A stretch of 64,000 nt of DNA, from assembly GCF_011038845.1 (NCBI RefSeq), contig NZ_JAAKDW010000005.1, forward strand, positions 62,001-126,000, in the 5' to 3' direction. Shown piece by piece: positions 57,988 through 64,000 of this stretch. This DNA comes from Enterococcus sp. ZJ1622. Its GTDB lineage: Bacteria; Bacillota; Bacilli; Lactobacillales; Enterococcaceae. Position 1 is the first letter of the stretch. Each line of letters starts with the position of its first letter. Position numbers and translations under genes: made by a program. Under the pieces are notes generated by a model. It was not told where the DNA came from. It made no database searches and saw nothing but the letters and a program-made list of their open reading frames with translations.

Positions 57988-58637
57988 TTACCAAAACGGA
58001 CTTTCGTCTAGCCTGATTGTTTCTGGAACTTCAAAGTTCTCATTGTTGAATTCAAGCCATTGGATAAATGATTTAAGCCACAAGTTCGGAGAAGCCTTCA
58101 AAAAGAAATCTTCGCTCCAGCCCAGCAAGGTCAAAGCGACATAAATATAAAAAGCCCAAGGAGTTCCTATTTCCCCTTGCGCTTGTTTTGATTTTTTCTT
58201 TTTTGAGTTTGTTTTGAAGGCTTGAAGTCTTGTGGCTTCTTGGATTTTTTTATATCTTCCACCTGGAAAGTTTGATTAGTAAAGATTTCCGCACATACAC
58301 CGTAAATTTCTAATAAATCCCGATTCATTCCTAAGAACAGGAAAATGTCTTCTGGAGTATCTTCTAATCCTCCAGTTTTAAGCATCGCGTAAATTAATGC
58401 ACGCATGATTTTCAAATCACTTTTTGTTAGATTGGCGATTGAGATTGTGCCATTTTTCTTTGAAATCATTGCGTTCATATCTGCCTCAAATTTTGAATAA
58501 TCTCCACCATAAATATCTGCAATGTATTCCATTGTTACCATAGTGAAGGCAATTGGAAATTCGTGTCCTTGAATAGAAACAACAGCCGTATTTTTTAATT
58601 CCTCAACATGAATACCATAATCGGCAAGACGAGCCAT
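57988..58637 (-). CDS. Tail assembly chaperone gpGT fusion, by -1 frameshift
   Basis: The gpG frame can shift -1 at A AAA AAT (58191-58197). It then reads SKQAQGEIGTPWAFY, continues TLLGWSEDFFLKASPNLW and ends at 57988, about 68 residues after the slip. The extension overlaps gpG and has no own start with a ribosome site. This mirrors the G/GT arrangement of lambda and many siphoviruses, where the T part binds the tape measure and tube protein. Inferred from frame layout. Confidence 0.8.
58167..58637 (-). CDS. Tail assembly chaperone gpG
   Basis: A 156-residue protein that binds the tape measure during tail assembly. It begins MARLADYGIHVEELKN and has a Lys/Gln-rich C-terminus (SKQTQKRKNQNKRKGK). 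It overlaps the major tail protein gene at the stop codon. The short form is made by normal termination at 58167, and the long form by frameshift (57988-58637). Confidence 0.85.
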   Translation of the reverse strand: MARLADYGIHVEELKNTAVVSIQGHEFPIAFTMVTMEYIADIYGGDYSKFEADMNAMISKKNGTISIANLTKSDLKIMRALIYAMLKTGGLEDTPEDIFLFLGMNRDLLEIYGVCAEIFTNQTFQVEDIKKSKKPQDFKPSKQTQKRKNQNKRKGK

Positions 58638-59284
58638 TATTCTTCACCTCCGCCAGTTCCAGGATCTGTCGCTCCTGCTAGTTCGTTCCATTGATCTTCA
58701 CTGATAACGGGTTGTTGAATGAATTTATCTAACGTGATGCCAGTGGCTGAATCGCGTAATGAATTGAACGTTGCATACATGTTATTTGGCTCTGTGTTCA
58801 ATCCGTAAGCGACTAAGTTTGCTGTTACGTCAGCGATATCGATTTCCGCTTCCGAAGTGTTGTATTCTTCATCAATAACATTAGACAGTTGAGCTTTGGG
58901 ATACCAAACAGCCATCTGTGCGCCGCCTTCGATATTTCCGATAAAACCAAAAGCAAAGAATGGAAATTGCTTTGCTTTAGTATTGCTAAAAGTCACTCCC
59001 TTAACTGCAGTTAGCCCTTTTAGCTTATCCATCAATTCAATTGGAATACCAACATGATCAAGTCCTAACTCATGTTTTGTTTCTCGACCAATTGAACGGA
59101 ACAATTTACTTGAAGCGTATTTTTCAAGAGTTGAACCATTCCCTTTGATTGCTAACTTTGTAGCAATTGGTAATCGTACGACTTCTTCATAAGTTGGTTC
59201 GGTTGTCGGTGTATCATCTGTTAGCATCGGAGCTATTAAAATGTCACTTAATCCTTCAAAAAATTTAATTTCTTGAGCATCCAT
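58637..59284 (-). CDS. Major tail protein (phi13 type)
   Basis: The tail tube subunit, 215 residues from MDAQEIKFFEGL (ATG at 59282-59284). GGAGAGG lies 12 bases before this; an earlier start has no site. The beta-rich body includes GFIGNIEGGAQMAVWYPKA. The C-terminus is Gly/Glu-rich. Position between connectors and gpG supports the role. Confidence 0.85.
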   Translation of the reverse strand: MDAQEIKFFEGLSDILIAPMLTDDTPTTEPTYEEVVRLPIATKLAIKGNGSTLEKYASSKLFRSIGRETKHELGLDHVGIPIELMDKLKGLTAVKGVTFSNTKAKQFPFFAFGFIGNIEGGAQMAVWYPKAQLSNVIDEEYNTSEAEIDIADVTANLVAYGLNTEPNNMYATFNSLRDSATGITLDKFIQQPVISEDQWNELAGATDPGTGGGEE

Positions 59285-59292
59285 TTTTTTGA

Positions 59293-59658
59293 TCATCCTC
59301 TCCATAGACTAAGAATTTTTCTAGTCATAATTTCTTCAATTTTTTCTTTATTTTGTTCATACGTACCACTTGCAAAATGTTGGGCACGTTGCTTTGTTGT
59401 GCCATTTTCGGCAAAACGCCAGTAAAAGGCAGTCTCTTCAAATTGAACTTTCACTTGATCGTTTTCAACTACTACTTTTATTTGTTCGTTCATGTGTTTT
59501 TTCTTAAGCAGAGACTTAGGAATATTAGGAAGTAGCTGTTTAAGATAAAAATTTGCTGCATCTTCTAAAGATTCCAATGATATTTTTTTGGGATCCACTC
59601 GCGAAAGATTACCCAAATAATCCGATATTTCAGAAAAACCATTCCTATTACTTGGCAT
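59293..59658 (-). CDS. HK97 gp10-like neck/tail component
   Basis: About 121 residues. It has the gp10 fold pattern: SLESLEDAANFYLKQLLPNIPKS and TAFYWRFAENGTTKQRAQHFASG, in particular the FAENGT motif. I start at MPSNRNGF (ATG at 59656-59658). It overlaps the upstream gene by 11 bases and lies next to the major tail gene. Confidence 0.8.
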   Translation of the reverse strand: MPSNRNGFSEISDYLGNLSRVDPKKISLESLEDAANFYLKQLLPNIPKSLLKKKHMNEQIKVVVENDQVKVQFEETAFYWRFAENGTTKQRAQHFASGTYEQNKEKIEEIMTRKILSLWRG

Positions 59659-59986
59659 TTTCCACACACCTCACATATGTGTAATAGTTTGTCACGGTAT
59701 CGTCATTCTCATCACCTTGTCTACCTGTGAAGTCTGAATATGGAATACCAGCATTTTCCAATGCTGTTTCTAATACCTTCAAGTCTTGCTCTGTTCCTGT
59801 TGTATATAGCGAAACTTGGTAATACGGCAATCGTCGATGAACTTTTGAAGATGCCATTTTTTTACTTTTGCTAACATTCGAATAAACAATATAAGGAAAA
59901 TCAGTTCCTTTAGCTGCTTTATCTCTCGTTACTGGTAGTCCAGTGGATTTAAGTATTTCTTTGAGTTCTGAAAAGCTAATCGACAT
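59648..59986 (-). CDS. Tail completion/terminator-like protein
   Basis: A 112-residue protein with SYxV... pattern (FPYIVYSNVSKSKKMASSK, YQVSLYTTGTEQDLKVLE). This fits the tail terminator/DUF3168-like group. It sits between the closure and gp10 proteins. In many phages this order is gp10 first; here it is reversed. Assigned by pattern and order. Confidence 0.65.
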   Translation of the reverse strand: MSISFSELKEILKSTGLPVTRDKAAKGTDFPYIVYSNVSKSKKMASSKVHRRLPYYQVSLYTTGTEQDLKVLETALENAGIPYSDFTGRQGDENDDTVTNYYTYVRCVENAK

Positions 59987-60302
59987 AAGCTAAACTCAAC
60001 TCCATTTCTCTTGTATCGGGATTCGTATAAATGCGAGTAATGTTATACGTCACAGAATCAATTTTGAGCGCACTTAATTTCTCTGTGATGGATTTATCCC
60101 ATCTGACTTTAATTCGTCTGACAACGTCTGTCTTAGCTTGCTGTGACAAATATTTTTCTTGAGAAGTCACACCAAGTTCTTCATAGAAAATTGGACGCTT
60201 AAATTCATAAACTGTAGTTGGACGATCGTTTTCGTCTGTTCCTGTTTTAATGTCTAGCAACTCAGCTTTCCACCTGAGATTATTCGTCTGTCTCTTCGGC
60301 AT
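59976..60302 (-). CDS. Head closure protein
   Basis: About 108 residues matching the head-tail joining (SPP1 gp16-like) family: beta-rich with FYEELGVTSQEKYLSQQAKTDV. I start at MPKRQTNN (ATG at 60300-60302), nine bases after AAGGAG. It overlaps the connector gene by 23 bases. Confidence 0.75.
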   Translation of the reverse strand: MPKRQTNNLRWKAELLDIKTGTDENDRPTTVYEFKRPIFYEELGVTSQEKYLSQQAKTDVVRRIKVRWDKSITEKLSALKIDSVTYNITRIYTNPDTREMELSLAYVD

Positions 60303-60549
60303 TTTGAATCGCTCCTTGCACAATAAATGGCGTCATAGCATCCATAGCTTTGTCGAGTTCATCTTCTGAAACTCGATATTCATAGGCAATGCCTGCAACC
60401 ATCAAAATAAGATATTCTTGTTGGCCACCAGTTGCTGTTTTGACATAATCTTTTGCCATTTCCAAATAGAAAGAGAGCAAAGAATCATCCATGCCCTTTT
60501 CAAAATGAATATGTGATTTGAATTTTTCAATTAATTCCAAGTTGAACAC
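60280..60549 (-). CDS. Head-tail connector protein
   Basis: An 89-residue helical protein (FNLELIEKFKSHIHFEKG, DDSLLSFYLEMAKDYVKTATG) of the phage connector family (gp6/gp15-like). It lies between the small capsid-linked gene and the closure protein, the normal place. Confidence 0.8.
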   Translation of the reverse strand: MFNLELIEKFKSHIHFEKGMDDSLLSFYLEMAKDYVKTATGGQQEYLILMVAGIAYEYRVSEDELDKAMDAMTPFIVQGAIQNAEETDE

Positions 60550-60555
60550 CCGCTT

Positions 60556-60804
60556 TTATGTTGAAATTATCTCAACTATTTGTTTTTCAACTACAACAAC
60601 ATCTAAAGCGTTCAGACCTTCTAATTCAACTTTATCTGTCGCTTCAAATTTACCTTTCGCATAGAAAATAAATTTTCCATCAGAAAAAGTGCCACCGATA
60701 ACGCCCGCATAAGCACCGTTTACATATAATTTTCCTCTTTCTACATCACCAGTATATGTTCCTGTAATGTTATCAGATCCAAATATATACGGATCGATGT
60801 GCAT
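60556..60804 (-). CDS. Small phage protein after the capsid
   Basis: An 82-residue beta-rich protein with VNGAYAGVIGGTFSDGKFIFYAKG and a C-terminal hydrophobic strand (LDVVVVEKQIVEIIS). It resembles Ig-like or capsid-decoration modules. No function is known to me. It is ten bases from the fibronectin-like segment. Confidence 0.55.
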   Translation of the reverse strand: MHIDPYIFGSDNITGTYTGDVERGKLYVNGAYAGVIGGTFSDGKFIFYAKGKFEATDKVELEGLNALDVVVVEKQIVEIIST

Positions 60805-60814
60805 TGCGGGCTCA

Positions 60815-61160
60815 TTAGGGAGTAGTTTTAGTCAAGATTACTGGTTTAGACCACTCCGACCCTGTAAATGGCCCATCATGTAAATAACGTGCTTTCTCGA
60901 TATCGTTATCGCCTACACCGAGTTCGTTGTATGCTTGGACATAAATGTAAATCTTATCTCCGTCATTTAACGATGGAACATTTTCGGCTGCTAATGTCCA
61001 AGAAGACGTCTCGGTATATCCCATTTTAGTTGCTTTTTTCGGATCAGAAACGTTGGCGTCCCCATAATGAGTTAAATACGATTTTGCCCCTTCCACAGGA
61101 TCAAAGGAGACGGCCAGTGAACCATCTCCATTAAATTTACCTGTTGGATTCAGGGGCGTT
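60815..61160 (-). CDS. Fibronectin-like capsid extension, entered by +1 frameshift
   Basis: The frame has no ATG. Its only near-start is GTG at 61094-61096, which would begin inside the fold. Going upstream it stays open through a Thr/Pro linker (KTPLNPTGKFNGDGSLAV) and joins the capsid end at CCC TAA. A +1 slip at CCC-T would read Pro, then Lys-Thr-Pro, and continue here. The sequence (SYLTHYGDANVSDPKKA, YIYVQAYNELGVGDN, SEWSKPVIL) fits an FnIII domain. It would display a binding or decoration domain on a share of capsid subunits. Confidence 0.65.
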
Positions 61161-62534
61161 TTAGGGTGTAGTAGTCGTCACTTCATAACGGTATACTGCT
61201 GGTTCAAATGGAGAATAAATCAACTGGCCATCTAGCAAGTTGTAAATTTGGAATCCAATTTGATTTTTACCAGAGAATTTTTCAACCAATCGTTGGATTT
61301 CCAATGCGCCGATCACTTCTTGAATTTTGAATGCCGAGAAATCACCGAAGTAAATAATCGGTGTATCTGGTTCACCTTTCTTATCTGCCGCATCAGTCCA
61401 ATCAACTGGATAACCGACTAATGTATGACCAATCCCACCTTCGGCTTGTGTGAATGGACGTAATAGAGGAAACCCATCAGCAGTTTTCATTTTTTCAACA
61501 GCAGTTAAAGCAGCACGATTGATAATGAAACGTCCTTTTTTCATAACTTCCGTAACTGGTGTATTTTTCATTTCGATTAAGGCATCGTACAATTTCTGGC
61601 CAGCGTCAGCTGCGGTTAAATCGACAGCTGTTGCTGGAGTAAATTTAACTGATTTTTTCGCTAACGCGCCAGGGTTTTCATTATCCGTGTCATCACCATT
61701 GAACATGTAATTGATTTCTTTACGGACATAAGCTTTTTTCAATTCTTCAACAACAATGTCTTCGACAGGAACACCAGACATTTTCAACAGCTTTTTAGTT
61801 ACAGTAGCCAACGCATCGAATTCCGCTGGATCAAGAGTAATTTCATCAAATTCAATATCCGTTTCTGGAATATCGGTAGTTCGTTCTTTCTTATTGACGT
61901 TAGCTTCTGCCTTCTTAACTAAGAAAGGATATTTGACATCACCGGCTGTTCGTACCACTGTCCCATATTTTCGAAGTAAATTCTCTTCTTGTGCATACGT
62001 GATCACTTCTGATGCAATTACTTCTGGAACAGTTACTGAACCATTACCGGCATCAATTCCCAATGAGCGCGCTTCTGTTTCTGAAATTTTACCAATAACA
62101 AAATTGGCAAATGCTTTTCGGATTTGTTGTTCTTTTTGTTCTTTGGTCATTTTTGCACGTGCCTCCAATCCGTTTTTAATTGATCCAAGTAATCCATCTC
62201 GTTGTTGTTGGGTAATCATTCCAGAACGATTTTCTGAATTTCCCTCGTCATCTGAAATTTCATCTTTTCCATCTTCGTCTGAACGATTTTCATTCAAATC
62301 TGCCCCGTTTGCTTTTTCGTCTGTGTTATCACCGGCATCGCCGGTATCCTCGGTATTCGTGTCTGAAACCAGTTCTTCTTTGATTCCGTTCAACTCATCA
62401 ACAACAGCATCAATTTCTTTTTTCACAGCTTCTAAATCAGCTTCGCGTAATTCTCCTGATTCAACTTTTTCACGTAATTCAGTCAATCGTTGCTCACGAC
62501 GTGCCTTCATTTTTTTCAATAATTCTTTATCCAT
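61161..62534 (-). CDS. Major capsid protein, HK97 family, with scaffold domain
   Basis: A 457-residue capsid subunit. The N-terminal coiled-coil/acidic delta domain (1-115, DTGDAGDNTDE) acts as scaffold and is likely removed by the protease. The mature part begins around MITQQQRDGLLG and has the E-loop and A-domain typical of HK97 (FDALATVTKKLLKM, GHTLVGYPVDW). GGAGG precedes the ATG. The stop TAA at 61161-61163 follows CCC and may be bypassed by +1 slipping. Confidence 0.92.
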   Translation of the reverse strand: MDKELLKKMKARREQRLTELREKVESGELREADLEAVKKEIDAVVDELNGIKEELVSDTNTEDTGDAGDNTDEKANGADLNENRSDEDGKDEISDDEGNSENRSGMITQQQRDGLLGSIKNGLEARAKMTKEQKEQQIRKAFANFVIGKISETEARSLGIDAGNGSVTVPEVIASEVITYAQEENLLRKYGTVVRTAGDVKYPFLVKKAEANVNKKERTTDIPETDIEFDEITLDPAEFDALATVTKKLLKMSGVPVEDIVVEELKKAYVRKEINYMFNGDDTDNENPGALAKKSVKFTPATAVDLTAADAGQKLYDALIEMKNTPVTEVMKKGRFIINRAALTAVEKMKTADGFPLLRPFTQAEGGIGHTLVGYPVDWTDAADKKGEPDTPIIYFGDFSAFKIQEVIGALEIQRLVEKFSGKNQIGFQIYNLLDGQLIYSPFEPAVYRYEVTTTTP

Positions 62535-62546
62535 GTATTTTTCCTC

Positions 62547-63116
62547 CTACACTTCTAGCGCTTGATTAATTTTTTTGATTAATTTTTTTCTTTCTTCGAC
62601 GTTTTTTTCTAATTCATCACGACTTCTTAATGCAGCTTCTGTATCTTCGTATGCTGGCAAAGGCACAATAGAAACCTCGTATAATTCCACTTCATGGATT
62701 GTTCGAAGCATTGGTTCAGAATTGTAGTCCCACGTTTCTTCTGTCGGCACAAAACCAAAGCTACATTGATTGATGTCTCCGCGTTCCATAGATTTAACTA
62801 AGTCCCTTGCTACCGTTGTGTCTGGTAAATCAACTTCGAATTTCAAACCACGTTCATCTTCTTCAAGGCGAAGGGTTCCGCTTTTAGTACGTCCTAGCAC
62901 ATTGGACCAATCGTGATTGAACAAACAACGAACATCTGAATTACTAATTGCCTTTGAGAATGCACCAGGAACAATCACTTCGCTTAAGTCATCCCATAAA
63001 AGTGTTGGACTGTTGAATACAGCAGCGTAGCCGCTAATGGTCCTCGTATGAGTTTCTTCATCGGAACGTGTTGAAAGATTGGTGATGTCAATCGTGCGAA
63101 TTTCCTTCTTCTTCAT
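62547..63116 (-). CDS. HK97-type prohead protease
   Basis: A serine protease maturing the capsid. It starts MKKKEIRTIDI (ATG at 63114-63116, eight bases after AGGGGG) and runs 189 residues. TISGYAAVFNSPTLLWDDLSEV, the catalytic His in LFNHDWSNVLGRTKSG and the Ser in INQCSFGF are present. It overlaps the portal end by 29 bases and is 12 bases from the capsid gene. Confidence 0.9.
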   Translation of the reverse strand: MKKKEIRTIDITNLSTRSDEETHTRTISGYAAVFNSPTLLWDDLSEVIVPGAFSKAISNSDVRCLFNHDWSNVLGRTKSGTLRLEEDERGLKFEVDLPDTTVARDLVKSMERGDINQCSFGFVPTEETWDYNSEPMLRTIHEVELYEVSIVPLPAYEDTEAALRSRDELEKNVEERKKLIKKINQALEV

Positions 63117-64000
63117 TTCCATCACCCCCTTTCAAATTTTGATCATTCGCTGATAATGAATCATCGGTTGCATTCTTCTGTCCGATTCTCGTTAAATCAT
63201 TTGATACATAGACTGATTGTGTTTCTGGTAAATTTTGTTTGGGGAATCCAAGCATTTCCGCAACATTATCAGGACAGGTAATCATCGTTCTAACAAGGTT
63301 GTAGCCGATACTTGTTTTTGTTGAGTAAGGAACAAAGTCCAAAATGTTGATTTTCCATTCCACTCGATAGCCAGAATTAGGCATAAAAAAAAGAGCGGTG
63401 TAATGTTCGCTCTTGTTCTTCAATATTGGTTTGATTGCTTTGTTGTGCAGATACATCATCGCTTTTTCGATGTCTGTTTTCATCAACGATTGATACGTAT
63501 CAACATTGATTCCTAAAAATTTACCTAGATCTTTTTTATAGACACCTAAATAATTCAAAATAGCCGCATCATCAACAGGACTTTTTAATGTCTCGATGGA
63601 ATATCCTTTTCCCAGAGGAATCATCTTAACAGAATGATCACTGTCATTTTGCGTTCCTTCCAGTTGATCCAATATAGCTTTGACAATTTTCGTTTGGGCG
63701 CTATTATTTGGATTGATGTGGGCGTCCAGTTTAAGCATGAACGCGAGTAAACCACCTTTAGTATACTTGTCCGTCAAAACTTTTTCAGCGCTCAGAACGC
63801 CTTCCAGAGTGTTTCTTGCAAGGTCAATTATTCCAGCACCTTTTAATGAATCAGTTCCGATGTTCTTAATGTGTCGAATCATTTGACCAGGTATTTTTTG
63901 TCCATTCATTTCAAATTCTTCTTGAAGTCGTTCATTGATTTTAGTGGTTACACCGTATGCCAAATGAAGCTGTTCCCGATCTGTTAATGGGAATGTCTCA
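63088..64000 (-). CDS. Phage portal protein, C-terminal part (cut by window edge)
   Basis: About 304 residues of an HK97-family portal that forms the DNA entry dodecamer. The frame is open to the window end (it reads ETFPLTDREQLHLAYG before the TTG at 63963), so the gene begins beyond it. The body includes ARNTLEGVLSAEKVL and VEWKINILDF. The C-terminus is acidic and polar (GGDGNEEEGNSHD). Confidence 0.85.
   Translation of the reverse strand, partial: ETFPLTDREQLHLAYGVTTKINERLQEEFEMNGQKIPGQMIRHIKNIGTDSLKGAGIIDLARNTLEGVLSAEKVLTDKYTKGGLLAFMLKLDAHINPNNSAQTKIVKAILDQLEGTQNDSDHSVKMIPLGKGYSIETLKSPVDDAAILNYLGVYKKDLGKFLGINVDTYQSLMKTDIEKAMMYLHNKAIKPILKNKSEHYTALFFMPNSGYRVEWKINILDFVPYSTKTSIGYNLVRTMITCPDNVAEMLGFPKQNLPETQSVYVSNDLTRIGQKNATDDSLSANDQNLKGGDGNEEEGNSHD

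Larger units (their letters stand above)
48589..64000 (-). mobile_element. Siphovirus prophage, late gene half (runs off the right edge)
   Basis: All genes from 48705 to the window end are on the minus strand in late-gene order: portal, prohead protease, capsid, head-tail connectors, tail tube, tail chaperones, tape measure, distal tail protein, tail lysin, baseplate, holin, endolysin. The left boundary is the tRNA remnant. Terminase, regulation and integrase are not visible. The structural genes look complete apart from the edge-cut portal. Confidence 0.93.

Noticed and set aside
58198-58204. AAAAAAG as the frameshift site for gpGT
   Set aside because: It is out of phase for a -1 slip of the gpG frame; A AAA AAT just downstream has the correct phase.

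Overview
The window looks like low-GC Firmicutes chromosome. The best match is Enterococcus, most probably the E. faecium group. Supporting evidence: an rpsB-tsf-pyrH-frr-uppS-cdsA-rseP-proS translation and envelope block, an ArcR-linked arginine deiminase operon, a galE-galT-galR block, the glcK/yqgQ/rhomboid/5-FCL cluster, and an Eep-type RseP. No rRNA gene, no intact tRNA gene and no CRISPR array was seen.

Layout. (1) 1-7.4 kb, minus strand: ribosomal protein S2, EF-Ts, UMP kinase, ribosome recycling factor, UPP synthase, CDP-DG synthase, the RseP/Eep protease and the first 248 codons of prolyl-tRNA synthetase. Hairpin terminators divide the block. (2) 7.6-10.2 kb, plus strand: an ArgR-type repressor and a two-gene 2-aminoethylphosphonate pathway (phnW-phnX). 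(3) 10.4-17.1 kb: argS with a T-box leader, the arcA-arcB-arcC arginine deiminase operon, and a divergent Crp/Fnr regulator (arcR) behind a shared AT-rich control region. (4) 17.1-27.6 kb, minus strand: a Wzy-dependent surface polysaccharide operon. It begins with a secreted protein carrying a degenerate sorting signal, a sortase and a membrane protein, then Wzd/Wze/Wzb regulators, two glycosyltransferases, polymerase, UDP-glucose dehydrogenase and flippase. (5) 27.9-34.4 kb: tsaB-rimI-rimI-like-tsaD and galE-galT-galR. (6) 34.6-48.2 kb: a mixed core region with a DUF3042 gene, an FAD/NAD(P) protein, glcK and neighbours, a Fur-like controlled ferric siderophore importer, dihydrofolate reductase, a broken rpmG, a DUF2188 protein and asnB. 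(7) 48.5-64 kb: the late half of an integrated siphovirus, read right to left (portal, protease, capsid, connectors, tail, tape measure, tail lysin, baseplate, holin, endolysin). Next to asnB it ends at a partial tRNA-Ser 3' end that marks the attachment site. The integrase, early genes and intact tRNA should lie beyond base 64000.

Most notable points: two recoding sites in the prophage. One is a +1 site at the capsid stop codon that would add a fibronectin-like domain. The other is a -1 site making the gpG/gpGT tail chaperones. Others are a sortase module heading the capsule operon, a family of tandem hairpin repeats at two distant places, and two core genes (5-FCL, rpmG) each broken by one base in an A-run, which may be real or a sequencing artefact.
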